Assembly (NCBI GenBank): GCA_027943245.1
Contig: JANDJZ010000044.1
Span: 60,394-124,393, forward strand
Reading direction: 5' to 3'
DNA length: 64,000 bases
From: Acanthamoeba sp. SK_2022b
Lineage: Eukaryota; Discosea; Longamoebia; Acanthamoebidae
In this document: piece by piece, positions 9,603 through 21,097 of the stretch
Layout: each line of letters opens with the position of its first letter
Position numbering within the stretch: position 1 is the stretch's first letter
Program-made: the position numbers and the translations under genes
The notes under the pieces: generated by a model
Told to the model about the DNA's origin: nothing
The model's database searches: none
The model's input: only the letters and a program-made list of their open reading frames with translations

Positions 9603-11773
9603 ATGGAAGAGAAGGCAGCTTGTCCGGCTATACCAGTATGCAGCGCTGCTGTTGGGGCCAGTGGTGGCTCGGTACTGGACGGAGAACCGGAGATCGTGCG
9701 AGTGGTGCACGAGGGAGATGAGGAGCGTGCTCTGGCCCTTCTGCAGGAGGGGGGTGTGGACCCTAATTTGCGCACCTGCAAGGGGGCTTACCCGCTGCTC
9801 CACATGGCTGCCCTCTCCGACCTTCCCCGTCTGGCGTCTTGCCTACTTTCTCTCGGAGCCCAGCCCGATGCCTTGGACCGTGATGGTGCGCGGTGGTGTG
9901 TCTGCAGTTGTCTGTTTGGCTTGCGGTAGTATGACGCCGGTGTTGGTTGCTCGAGTGCAGGCTTTACCGCTCTGCATTATGCAACCACCTGGGACGCCGT
10001 CGAAACCATCAAGGCCCTCGTCCAAGTGCGGGTCCTTCTTGACCAAGCTAGTCTGGTTTAGCCTATCGGCGCTAAGCCTTTTGCACGCCGTGCTCCCTCA
10101 CCCCGCAGGGTGGAGCATCGTTAAATGCGTGCACTAGAGACAACATCTATTACCTCAATGCCAGCATCCCCATGGTCATCATCGGCGGCCGCACCGCTCT
10201 GCATCTGGCAGCCGAAAAGGTTTAAACCCCTCCCACACGTAGCGCCCGCTACATCTCCCGAAAGCCGGGCGAGAGGTGGCCAGCAGTCGTTAACACGCCA
10301 CCACCAGGGGTATGTGGAGTGCGCCCGGGAACTGCTCGAAGCCGGAGTCGATGCCGAGTTGGAAGATTACAGCGGCCGCACGGCCTACGACATCGCCGTC
10401 AGTAAGAAGTGCTGGGGCATTGCCGACCTACTTAGGCCCACTGCCACCGAGGTACGTCGCCGCGTGTTCATCGGTCATCGCAGTGCGCTACGTGGAACGT
10501 TCAACGTAGCCGCTTGTGTTTGCCAGCATGTCGTGCGAGTGCCGCCCAACGACGCGGAGGACCGCAATGGCGCGCGAAAGCGAATTGCCCTCGTTTGCAA
10601 ACAGGAGAAGCGCGCCTATAGGGCTCACATCCGGGAGAACTACCGCCCCCTGCACGCTGACGTGTTCTCTCTACACGAGGTGGCACCTCCTTTGCGGTGG
10701 CCAAGTTGCTCCAGAGAAAAACACTGACGCTCGAGTTGGCGCCATGGCCACCGCCAGGGAATGTTTGAGGAGAGCTTCTTGAGCGCAATACACGACGGCA
10801 GCGAAGCAGCGCTACGTTCCATACTAAAGGAAGTGCATCCGGGCATCTACGCCTTTCCCATGCTGAAGCTCTCCTTCTGTAAGTACGTGCGACCACCAAT
10901 TTGCCTAGTGGACGCCTGTGAGGATTGAGATTAACCACGGCGGGTTTAGCCGACTGCTTGAAGAGCTGGACCATTTGGAAGAAAGTGGCCTGCCTCTGAA
11001 GAGACCGAACTCTATGAACTCCTACGGTGCGCAGTGATTGGCCTTCTTAGGGCCTAATTGTTGTGGAGGGGTCACTCACCCCAAGCGCAAACAGGCGTGA
11101 TTTTGTCTGATGTGGGATTCAAGCAGATGATGTACCAATTCATGCAGCGCTACGTGTGTCCGCTTGCTGCTCTGCTGTACAGAGATCAAGGCGGAGCGAC
11201 GCTTGACCGGCTCCACAGCTTCGTGGTACGCTATGACGCAGCACTCACCCGCATCCACAAACACTCAATTCACAGCACACCGTTATCTATCCGCGCACGC
11301 CAGGTCAAATACAAGATCGGCGAAGACCTCGACTTGAAGGAGCATGTGGATGACTCCGAAGTCACGTTAAACGTGTCCCTGGGCAAGTCATTCGCCGGTC
11401 AGCAGCTCTCTCTCTCTCTCTCTCTCTTGTCTTGTTGCGCGTTGTGGTCGCAGCTGATTTTATAGTGATTGGGTGAACCAGGCGGAGACCTGGACTTCAA
11501 CGGTGTGGCCAACACAGCGACCTCAAAGAACGATCACTTCACCTGCGGTCACTCGCCCGGAGTGGGGGTGCTTCATCTGGGAAGCCACTGGCACTCGGCT
11601 CTCAAGATCAGCGAGTGCGTTACCAGTTCTCCAGCATGGAAGAACTGGTTGCACCCACTCACATATATTCTCTCTGGCGCAGAGGCGAGCGGTGGAACCT
11701 CATCATGTGGTGCCGCAGCTCGGAACGGAGAGGAGGCCGGACGATCTCCGCGAAACAAGAGACGAGCAGCTGA
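9603..11773 (+). CDS. ankyrin-repeat protein with C-terminal 2-oxoglutarate/Fe(II) oxygenase domain
   Basis: Ankyrin repeats come first: 'GDEERALALLQEGGVDPN' and 'YPLLHMAALSDLPRLASCLL' (9700-9860), 'GFTALHYATTWDAVETIKAL' (about 9960-10020), then a repeat near 10315-10440 with 'ARELLEAGVDAELEDYSG'. A middle region has 'LRSILKEVHPGIYAFPMLK' and 'LLEELDHLEESGLPL'. The C-terminal part is a prolyl-4-hydroxylase-type oxygenase. 'KEHVDDSEVTLNVSLGKSF' supplies the iron-binding HxD (about 11340-11395), 'GGDLDFNG' follows, then 'GVLHLGSHWHSALKI' with the distal iron histidine. The last exon holds 'GERWNLIMWCRSS', whose Arg would bind 2-oxoglutarate, and stops at 11771-11773. Plant and protist proteins with the HVDDSEVTLN signature are known. 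The substrate is unknown. Ankyrin repeats probably bring a protein target. Exon joints in the middle are approximate. Confidence 0.8.
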
Positions 11774-11889
11774 GGCGCCTGCTCTTCTCTCCGGGATTGG
11801 GGCAGAGACGTGGCAGCCCGGTACTTTTTGGCGCGTGATAAAGTAACAAAAAGCAGTTCCCTTTTTCTTTCAGAACTCGACATACAAAG

Positions 11890-13022
11890 ATGGCTGCTGT
11901 GGTGAAGGACACTGTGGGGCGGTTCAGCAACGTAGTCTCGGACTACGTCAAGTACGAGCAAGTACATTAATATTTTTATTGTATTTTTTTGAATTAAAAA
12001 AATACGTGGGTGTGCTGTACACCCAGGTACCGGCCGTCGTACCCAGCAGAGGTGTTCGAGCTGCTGCGCACTGAGGGAGTGAGCACGGACCACCTCATTG
12101 CCGACATTGGGGCTGGCACCGGCATCTTCACTCGTATGCTCGTGGACCAGGGCTTCCGCGTCGTCGCCGTAGAGCCCAACGACGAAATGCGCAAGGGTAC
12201 ATGGCCCTACCTTGGCGGCCTGTTGATTCTGAGTTTGCCCTCCAACCCAAGGTCTTTTGTTTATCTCCACAGCTGCGGAGGCCTCCCTCGCGTCGGAGTT
12301 GAGCAGCGGTCGCCTCACCAGCCTGGGCGGCAAGTCTGAGGCGACCGGGCTGGCCGACCACTCAGTTGACGTTATCATTGCCGCCCAGGTACCCTGCGCT
12401 TGTCCCGGCGTGGCGCCAACTCCAACATTTCTTTTTGTTCGGGACTGAGACGTGCGCGGAGCAGGCGTTCCACTGGTTCAGCCACGATGCCGCCAAGGTG
12501 GAGTTCAAGCGCATCCTCAAAAAGAAGGAAGACAGCGGCGTCAAGAGCCAGGTGTTCCTCATCTGGAACAACTTTAGCTCCGACACCGAGAACGGCGGTA
12601 CGTGGAGAGGTCGAGGGCCGAAGCTGCACCTGGGCGTCGCTGAGAGAACCGATCTCCGGGGGGGGGGGCTGGGTTGCGCAGGCACGGGCCTGATGCGAGG
12701 ATACGAGGACGCGCTGATCGAGTACTGCATCGACTACCTCAAGGTTGCGCACGGATGGGTCTCGAAGAAGGGCAGTCCCGTCCTGCCCAAGTTCTTCGCT
12801 GAAGGCGAGCTCAAGAAGGCGGCCTACGTGGCCCAAAACAACCAGCGGTTCGACCTCGAGGGCTTCAAGGGCCGCTGCCTGTCCTCGTCCTACGCGCCCA
12901 AGCCAGGCCACCCCAACTACGAACCTCTCATGCGCCGACTCGAGGCCCTCTTCGACGAGTACAACGAAAACGGCCTCGTCGAGTTCCGCTACACCACTGA
13001 AGTGTTCTATGGCACCATTTGA
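11890..13022 (+). CDS. class I SAM-dependent methyltransferase (type 11)
   Basis: The ATG at 11890 gives 'MAAVVKDTVGRFSNVVSDYV'. A splice restores 'YVKYRPSYPAEVFELL', the usual entry motif of this family. Motif I is 'LIADIGAGTGIFTRML', and 'VVAVEPNDEMRK' is the ribose-binding strand. After an intron comes 'AEASLASELSSGRL', then 'SVDVIIAAQ' and, across a further intron, 'AFHWFSH' (motif IV region). The remaining exons ('RGYEDALIEYCIDYLKV', 'FRYTTEVFYGTI') reach the TGA at 13020-13022. Family members are small-molecule methyltransferases similar to yeast trans-aconitate or sterol/quinone types; the substrate cannot be named. The gene converges on urocanase with 190 bases between stops. Confidence 0.85.
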
Positions 13023-13212
13023 ATAACACGTTAAGTGTGCCGGATGGCCGAGCAAGGACAAGGTGTGCAAACCAATTCCTCACGTTTGCCACACAGCTCG
13101 CACATAGAAGGGCTATGTATCATGGTTGTGTTCCTTAGGCATGACATCGAGAATGCTTGTCCACTGTGTGCACAGTTGGAAGTTCATTGAATGCCTGGAT
13201 GAGACAGACCTG

Positions 13213-16200
13213 TTACTGCTGGCCACCGCCGAGGGCCTTCTCGATGAGGGCCTCATCGGCGTGGTAAGGCAGGGTGACCTTCAAGTTGGGTGTGAGCTCC
13301 ATTGCGCGTCGGATTGCGTGTTCCTGCAGAGAGAAAGGATGTAAGCCAGTCGGTCCGGGCGTTCTCGTGGAGGCGGGAAGTGCAAGGCAAAAAGAACGCA
13401 CGGCGTTGTCGTTGGTGCCCCAGGCACGGCGAGCGATGCCGTTGTTGACGTCCCAGAAGAGCATGTTACGCGCCCTACGCGCCGCGTCGTCCGAACTGAG
13501 GCGGGAGGGGATACATAAACACGTTAGGAGTGACACCAAACAAAGCCATCAATGTCGACGGCGGGTGCTGGCCGTACCCATCGAGAACGAGGCCGAAGCC
13601 ACCGTTCATGACCTCGCCCCATCCCACTCCGCCGCCGTTGTGGAGTGCCACCCACGTCGCGCCCCGCATGGCGTCGCCCACAAAGTTCTGGTCCATACCA
13701 CCCAGGGCAAATAAGCAACAGCACAAGTTACTGGGCAACTGCGACCTGTCGCGGGTACCTGCACGGCCATGTCCGCGGTGAAGGTGGAGCCGTCGGTGAT
13801 GTTGGAGGTCTCTCTGTACGGGCTGTCGGTGCCGCTGTGAAGAATCACGAACGGGTCAGCCCCCTCAATGTGAGCCCTTGCCTGGCAGCTGCTGAACGCG
13901 ATTCAGAGATTGGGCGGGGAGAGGAAGGGAAAGGATACCTGACGTCGTGGTGGTCGCGAGAGATGACGACGGGAGCCTTGAGGCGACCATCCTTGACGGC
14001 GTCGTTGATGGCCTCGGCGATGGCCGTCCTGCCAAAGGCATCCACGTAGAGAATGCGGGCTTGCGAGCCAACCACCTGCCACCACCCGCCAGCCACGCCT
14101 TCGGGTTGGTCTCTCGAGGGGATCCTGCAAGGCCAATGGCCGCGAGGGCGGGGTTGCGGTGGTACCAGCTTGTGATCGGCGGCCTGGGTGATCCAGAGGT
14201 AGTTGTCCTCGTACTGCTGCTTCGACTTCTCGGGGGACGAGTCGCGCAGCCCTCCGACGATCTCGGTGGCGATACGATCCGTGAGCGCCAAATCCTCGGC
14301 ATCGCCCGAAGTGCACACCCCTGGGCGTGACAATCGCGCGCATTCACACGTCAGAGAGAGAGAGAGAGAGTGAGTGCGACCTGTCGATTGCAGGAGGTGC
14401 AACAATGATAAGAGGAGCCGTACAGCGGAAGGGGCCAAAGCCGAGAGAGAAGATGTCACCCATGATGTCCTGCACGTAGGAGGGATACCGGAAGGCCTGC
14501 CCGTCCTCAGCCATGATGTCTGCGCCAGCCCTGCTGGCCTCCAGCAAGCTGCAAGGCAGGACCAGGCGTGAAAAAGCCGTTTAGTTTAGATTGGCTGGTC
14601 AAAGGGCGACAGTCACATGGCAAGGGTGGGCTAGGCGTACAAGGAGTTGCCGTAGTCCCAGAAGCGCATGCCGCGGCTGGTAAGACTGTTGACGGCCTTC
14701 ACGTGTCTCCTCAGACTTTCCTGCACCATCTCCCTGTAGGGATGATTTAGAGGGGGCTATCAGTCGCCATTCTGCCTCTTTCTCTCGGATGAGAGCTTAA
14801 AGCTGTACTTGAACTTGGTGGGGTCCTTGAACATCAGCTCGTTGGCCTCGTCGAACGAGAGGCCGACCGGGTAGTATCCCCCGCTGTAGGGATTGTGGAG
14901 GGACGTCTGGTCGCTGCCCAGCTCCTATTGCAATGTGATTGGCACGCCCCCCCCCGCCCATGCTTCAGCGTCAACTAGCCCTCCGCGAGTCTGTTGTGCA
15001 ATGTGAACTGGTGAACACGTACGACAAGCATCTCCTCCTCCTGGGCCAGGCGCTCCCACAAGTCGACCACGTTGCCCTGCGAAGCAATAATGAGCCAAGA
15101 GCTGTAGGCGAGAGAGAGAGAGAGAGAGAGTGGCAGAGGAGAGGAGGGGAAGCGGCGAGGACCTGGTAGGCCATGCTGAGGGTCTCCTTGGCCTGCTTGG
15201 CTTTCTTGATACGCTCAATGACATCGTCGAGAGAGGTGTAGACTTCCATCACCCAACCCTGCTCGTGGCGCTTCTTGGTGGCCGCCGCTATAGCATACGG
15301 CGATGACACCACAGAGACGGAACAGCCTTTTAGACACGGGGAGGAGGATCCGAGGCAACACAGGGATGAGCAGGCGCGCACGAGAGATTTCGGCCACGAC
15401 GCCAATCGCCCCGCAGATCACGGCAGCCTTGGGCTGCGCGCCGCTCATGCCGCCGAGCCCGGCCGTCACGAACACCTAGCGTGGTGTTAAGGCACAGGCC
15501 AAACGCAGAACGAGGAGCTGGTCAACAGCAGCAGCAACAACCGAAGCAGATCCGAAGCGAGGCAAGCCCACGCACCTTGCCGGCCAGGTCAGACGTGGAG
15601 AGGTATTTCCTGCCAGCGTTGAGGAGAGTAATGGTCGTGCCGTGCACAATACCCTGTGGGCCGATGTCTTCTCCGGAGCGAAGGCATGCAGCCGATGGGC
15701 CAGAAGGAATTAGAAGGGGGTTGACGTTGATGATTGGAAGCAGTAAGAGAGAGAGAGAGAGAGAGCGCGCGCGCGCGCATATATATGGGGCGGAACGTAC
15801 AGCAGTAGCTACCGGCGGTCATTTGGCCGTACATGGTGACTCCCTGCGCGTGCATCTTCTCGTAAAGCTCCTTGGAGGAGTAGTTGGGAATCACCATTCC
15901 GTTGGTGATCACCACGCGCGGCGAATCCTTGGTGCTGGGAAAAAGCCTGCTCCGACATCAACACCCCACCCCACACCGCAGCACACCATCGGCCACGCGG
16001 CACGTTAAACAAAAGCTTTTGGCTTGGCGGAGGCTCTGACAGAGACACAGGCACGCACCCGAGCGGGTGGCCAGAGTACATGACCAGCGTCTGCTCGTCG
16101 GTCATCTCCGACAGGTACTTCATGACCAGGTGGTACTGGCCCCTGTGGTTTTTGTCATGGCATGCAGCAAACTCATGAGGATAGCACACTAAACACGCCA

Positions 16201-16826
16201 CGCCATCGGTGACGCCACCCGGAACAACTACGGACCAGTTCTGGAACACGCAGCCGTTGCCGCCGTAGGTGATGAGCTCATGCGGGAACTGCGCCACCGC
16301 CGGGTCCAAGTTGTTCATGATCATCATCATAATCGCCGCAGCTGTGTCATCACAATGAAAACACACGCACGTGTGTTAGTGCGTCATACTGACAGCTCGT
16401 GGGTGCGGCAAGGGTGTGTCTTTTCCTACCCTGCTGGCATTTTGCGGGGTAGTAGTCGATGGGGTAGGCCCGCATGGCGTAGGCGGTGGGGCGGAACCGA
16501 TACATGTAGATGTGCCCGAAGTCGGCCAGCTCCTGCGCAAACTCGGGGGCGAGCGAGGCGTGGAGCTCCGTGGGGAAGTAGCGGAGGGCGTTGGCGATGG
16601 CCCGCTTGCGCTCCACGTCGTTGAGGCCGGGCGTGCGCACGGGGGCATGGGGCACCGTTCCATCGCGGCCGTCCTCCCGCACACGTGATGCGGGCGCACC
16701 CAGCGGAATGCCCTCCGCCAGAGCCTTGAGCGCATCCCTTGCACCGCTCATTTCAAGCTTCACCACCTTCGTCGCAGATGCCGCCACCGTGCTGGCGCTG
16801 GTGCTACCGCTGTTCACTCCTTCCAT
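13213..16826 (-). CDS. UROC1: urocanate hydratase (urocanase)
   Basis: Converts urocanate to imidazolone propionate, the second step of histidine breakdown, with tightly bound NAD+. The ATG at 16826 opens 'MEGVNSGSTSAS'. 'GIPLGAPASRVREDGRDGTV' and 'HAPVRTPGLNDVERKRAI' are N-terminal family motifs. Next come 'ELITYGGNGCVFQNW' and 'YSGHPLG' (about 16290-16060), 'VVITNGMVIPNYSSKELYEK' and 'GVTMYGQMTAGSY' (about 15920-15810). The NAD-site segment 'VTAGLGGMSGAQPKAAVICG' is at about 15470-15410. 'DEANELMFKDP' lies near 14845-14815, and 'HNGGGVGWGEVMNGGFGL' near the C-terminus (about 13650-13590). The stop is at 13213. About a dozen short introns interrupt the gene; many carry (CT)n tracts on the sense strand. 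Length and motif order fit full-length urocanase. Confidence 0.93.
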
Positions 16827-17314
16827 TAATCTCTGCCAATCAATACAAAATCAATAAGGGCGTTGATTGTGCTGCGATGGATTGAGGCCAGTGATAACCC
16901 AGGATGACGTGTCGACACATAAAGCCTGCGGTACGTGAAAAAAAAAGTTTCCCGCCAAATATTTGGCTGTGGCGATCCGCGGCTGGGCTACGCTTGCTTT
17001 CTACGCTTCCAACTCGGAGAAAGAGAGACTCGTCGCGCCTACATCAGTGCTGCCCATCATGAGCGTACGTACGCCTGGGCTTACCCGATGGGCAACGCAC
17101 ACACGTCGTTTCGGATCTTTGATATGAATTGATCTATCTCACATACCCGCCCCTTTTCTATTCCTCTTCAGCAACACAGCAGGAGAAACAAGAAGAACAA
17201 GGGGAAGAAGAAGAAGGACACTAAGCACGTCTCCACGCGGCATTCAGCACCCATTGACGATGAGGTACGACAAATCTGCCAACTGTACACACCCGAAATT
17301 ATGAAATGTAACTC
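16827..17314. promoter_or_regulatory. shared upstream region, urocanase (-) / ATPase-nuclease gene (+), with a possible upstream coding exon
   Basis: 488 bases lie between the two divergent starts. Near 17059 an ATG is followed at once by a GTACGT donor, and a pyrimidine-rich acceptor ends at about 17170. The piece 17171-17263 then reads as a Lys/Arg-rich basic stretch up to GAG|GTACGA. This could be a small upstream exon of the ATPase gene, such as a nuclear or nucleolar signal. The reading frame that looks most coding does not line up with the main frame through the obvious acceptor near 17345, so I leave the start at 17315. Confidence 0.4.
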
Positions 17315-19138
17315 ATGATGGATGATGATGATGTTGTTGATGACAGACGGCGTGCCTCGGACTGGACAAGATGTACATCCAGCGGCGATGGACTGTTAAC
17401 GGCCATCAACCCCCAGGCACGAGCCGGCTACTTCTTCATCGACACCAAGGAGAGTAGCAGCATCCTCTTCGATCTGCTCACGAATCCACAGGACGTGACG
17501 CGACGCAGCTACGTCATGTTACACGGCCCACGTGGAGCCGGCAAGACCACGCGCATGCTTCAGCTCTGCGAACAGCTTCGCCAACACGGCTACGCCTGTG
17601 CGTTGATATCCCTACAGGAAGGCGTGCCTTTCACCGACCCCGCTCTGTTCTGGAGTGCGCTGGGTACGCTCGTCCATCGCCACCTACGCCACGAGCCAGA
17701 GAGCGCCGAGGATCGGATCTGCGACGCCAAGACCTTCAGCAACTTCTTCCACAACGAACGCTATATCCGGCGGAAGGTGGTCCTGATCGTCGACGAGTTT
17801 GACCTGCTCTACAAGGGCGTGACGTCGGTCGTGAACCAGTTCCTCGACACGCTACGGGGCATGCGCCAGGACTCGGACAGCCCGCATGGCCTCCACGCTT
17901 TCGTCGCCGTTGGTCCCTTCAGCATCCTCAAGCTCCGTAACCATGGGTCGTCGCCCTTCAACGTTTCGGACGCCTTCGCCGTACCCAAGTTCGAGTGCAA
18001 GGACGTGCACGACCTCTTTGCCCAGTACGCCAGTGAGTCCAGCGTCAAGGTCGACCCGCGGATACCGGACGCCATCTACAAACTCACCAACGGGCACGCA
18101 GGTCTCATCTCGTTCTGCGGCAAGCGGATCTCCGAAGAGCTCGCCCGCGGCAGGACGTATGTGGACTACGATACCTGGGTGTGCTACGCCAGCGAGAAAC
18201 TCGTGCCTGTGCTGCGTAGCAGCTGGGCAACGATGTCCAGCCTCGTCGAGGGCATCCTCAGCGATGAGGACCAACACGCCGAGGCCCGCGACTACCTGGT
18301 CGACAACTTCTTGCTACAGGAGCCCGATGACGACACGGCCGGGTTTGCAGCATCATCCGAGAATGACATCCGCATCTGTGGCTTCCTCGCCAGCGAAGGC
18401 ATCCTCCGAGAGCTAGAGACCAACCACTTCGTACTTGCCTCCTACCTCATCCGCAACCTGGCCACGTGGGCCATCCGCAGCAAGTACCCCAAGCCAAGCG
18501 ACGTCAGTTTCCCGCACACACCGTGGAAGCGCCAGGGGAGTAACGAGCTTGACGTGGGGCGACTCGTCGCCTCGTGTCTACAAGCCTTCAACAAGGAGCG
18601 CATGAAGTTGGCACCGTATCGGAGCAACAAGGCACCACGACGCAAGCCATCGCCCTACGAGCACGTGCCCTCCGAGGCGTGTTACCACCACGAACTCTTC
18701 CACACGCTCGCGTGGTGGTTGGACAGCGACTTCAACATCAGCAACGAGGTCAACGCGGCGATGGCACGTCCGGGCCGGACCAGCAACACCAATCGCCAGC
18801 GTTGCGATCTCTTCATCTCGGGTAAGCGAGGCGGTGCCTCGGCGTGGCGTTGTGCGGTGGAGCTCTGTGCCAGCGCGAACGCGATGGAGATCAACGACCA
18901 CTTCGAGCAGGCCGTGAACTACGGGAAGGCCCTCAAGGCCAGCGAGACGTGGATGATCAATTTTGAGGTCTGTGGCGAGAACGGCGAGGCGCCCGAACTC
19001 CTGTGGCCCACGCGTGCTGACAACGGCGAAGACAGATACGCCGGACTGAGCGTCATTAACATCGTGCACGACATCAAGTGGACCAAGGCCGACGTTTACC
19101 TCGAAGGCAAAGATAAGCCTCTAGAGCTCCGGCTCTAG
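17315..19138 (+). CDS. intronless P-loop ATPase with C-terminal PD-(D/E)XK-like domain, Crinkler-like
   Basis: A 607-aa open frame without introns. Residues 28-60 lead into the ATPase. The Walker A motif is 'GPRGAGKTT' (71-79) and Walker B is 'VVLIVDEFD' (155-163, D160-E161). The following helices are of the STAND/archaeal-ATPase type ('HAFVAVGPFSIL', 'LTNGHAGLISFCG'). A basic stretch ('KAPRRKPS', about 439-446) precedes the C-terminal domain. There, D498 in 'QRCDLFIS', E516 in 'AVELCAS' and a Q-x3-Y pair (Q532, Y536 in 'EQAVNYGKAL') follow the spacing of PD-(D/E)XK nucleases. The usual ExK lysine is Cys518. P-loop ATPase plus restriction-endonuclease-fold proteins are the classic Crinkler/CR-effector architecture seen in oomycetes, fungi and free-living protists. 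Their roles include DNA damage or conflict with other genomes. The function here is inferred. Intron absence beside intron-rich genes fits recent arrival or retro-origin, but codon use already matches the host. Confidence 0.7.
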   Translation: MMDDDDVVDDRRRASDWTRCTSSGDGLLTAINPQARAGYFFIDTKESSSILFDLLTNPQDVTRRSYVMLHGPRGAGKTTRMLQLCEQLRQHGYACALISLQEGVPFTDPALFWSALGTLVHRHLRHEPESAEDRICDAKTFSNFFHNERYIRRKVVLIVDEFDLLYKGVTSVVNQFLDTLRGMRQDSDSPHGLHAFVAVGPFSILKLRNHGSSPFNVSDAFAVPKFECKDVHDLFAQYASESSVKVDPRIPDAIYKLTNGHAGLISFCGKRISEELARGRTYVDYDTWVCYASEKLVPVLRSSWATMSSLVEGILSDEDQHAEARDYLVDNFLLQEPDDDTAGFAASSENDIRICGFLASEGILRELETNHFVLASYLIRNLATWAIRSKYPKPSDVSFPHTPWKRQGSNELDVGRLVASCLQAFNKERMKLAPYRSNKAPRRKPSPYEHVPSEACYHHELFHTLAWWLDSDFNISNEVNAAMARPGRTSNTNRQRCDLFISGKRGGASAWRCAVELCASANAMEINDHFEQAVNYGKALKASETWMINFEVCGENGEAPELLWPTRADNGEDRYAGLSVINIVHDIKWTKADVYLEGKDKPLELRL

Positions 19139-19315
19139 AACTTTCTAGACCATTTCTCTCTCTCTCCGCGCAGCGTGTTTGTTGCGGGAAGGCTGTGTGC
19201 CGACTTTTAAAGACCACCTTGTCCAAATCTGTGTGCTTATCGGGTATCGGCGCCTCTCCATTGGGCTGAGTGTGAGATTATTATAAATAAGAGCCTGAGT
19301 GCATAGATTTACATG

Positions 19316-19918
19316 TCACGCGTCAGCTGGCATCGCTGCCACTGTCGTCATTGCCGTTGATGTCGGCCGGGCTGCGACCACGGTCAGAGTCAGCCAATCT
19401 GTGTGTGGTTGAGCGGATGGAAAATCAACTGGTACCTCGAGTGGCTTCGGACAAAGGTGCTGGCCCTCGGCATGCCGAGCGACGACGGGCTGGAGGCAGG
19501 CGAGGGAATCGCCGACGCGGGCACGGGAGTCGTGGACGGGCTGGAAGCGGGCGAGGGGGCAGGCGATACGTGCGCTCGCTTCCATGTCGCCTGCCTCCCA
19601 CGGTCTGTTCGATCCGACCTATGCGCACGACGAGGGTAATAAGCCTACTATGCGTTGAAACGGAGAGAGGAGGCGTATTGCGAACATGCGAGAAGTAGCG
19701 AGGAAGCTCTGTCGGCTGCCTGTGCTGCCTCGGTAGTTGTCTTCGCTGCTTACACTGACGCGGATCGAGGAGAAGCCGCGCGTGGGCGGCGCTGTCGATT
19801 TTCGCTCCACAGGAGGCGCCTCTTCTTCCGCCGCTGCCTTGGCGCTCTCCTCCCTCCGCTTCTTCTCCTCCTCCCGCCACTTTCGAAGCAGCTCGAGGCT
19901 CTCTTGTTCATCAATGTC

Positions 19919-19979
<61 letters not shown>

Positions 19980-21039
19980 CCTGCTCAGCTCGACGTCGCA
20001 CCATGTGTGTGCGTGTGTGTGAACCTTTTTGGTTTTCTCGCTGTGCTCACGGAGCATCTCGTGCACCGCCGAGATCTCGCTTCGAGTGATGTTGCCGTAC
20101 TCGTACATCGTGAATCGCGTGTGCGCCGGCCGCATCCGCTGTGATGTCCGCGCCTCCCCTCCGCTCACTCCCGCAGCCGCAGTCTCTGCAGAAGCGACGC
20201 GTCAGCACACATACACAGCTACACCCGAATTTGATCATCCCACTCCGCTCACGCCGACTATACCGGTGGCGCCGTCGGGTGCCTTGCCAGTGATGCCCCG
20301 ATCGAAGACGCCGTTGTCGATTTGGGCGGCGCCGCGCTGTTCAATGAACATGCTGAACATCTGCGTCTCGGTGATGAGCTCCAGCAGCGGTCGCGCCTCC
20401 TTGACCGCGTTCTTCAAAAATTCGTCCCGTTTGAATTCAGGAAACGAGCCTTCGTCTGCTGTTGTGTCCGCACGAAACCACACACGCGGGCGATAAACAA
20501 TGGCTCGTGTTAGCGGCGCACGACGCGTTGGCTTGAACGGGAGAGCGCGTCATACCATCGTCGGAAGGAGAGATGACAATGTAGTCGCGATAAGAGGCAA
20601 GCAGGTCCACCATGAACCCGATGAACGCGTTGGAGAGCGTCGCCGTGTTTTCCTTGGATAACTGTCCGCCGGTCAGTGTGCCACCAAAACGTATTCAGCT
20701 GGTAATGGAACGGGCGAACCTTGCGGTTAGAGGCGTTGCTGGAGAGGCTGGTGAGGGCCATCCGGTTGCGCGTTCGCTTGCTGACATCCTCGATGGTGGC
20801 ACGCAGGGGCGCGACGAAGGGCGGCAGGAGCCTGGCGTCGCTGTCCTGCGAGCCCGGCGGGATCACGCGGTCGTCGTCGAGATCCACGATGACCACATCT
20901 TCCATATTGCGCGACATCTCCTGCAGCTCTTCCACGCTACTCCGGAGCACCCCCACCACTGCGACGCCACATGCCACGCCCCGCATGCGATTCATCAGCC
21001 TCTGACCGTTGGCAGGAGCAAGCGCACGCCCGGTACAGG

Positions 21040-21097
<58 letters not shown>

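Noticed and set aside
7081..16826. Nitrogen-catabolism gene cluster (allantoinase and urocanase)
   Set aside because: Two unrelated genes lie between them and no other pathway members are present; proximity is probably chance.
17315..19138. Transposase or integrated virus gene
   Set aside because: No inverted repeats, target-site duplication or viral neighbour genes are visible; the motifs fit an ATPase/nuclease protein instead.
19921..19977. Telomere-like or CRISPR-like array
   Set aside because: Simple dinucleotide microsatellite with no spacers.
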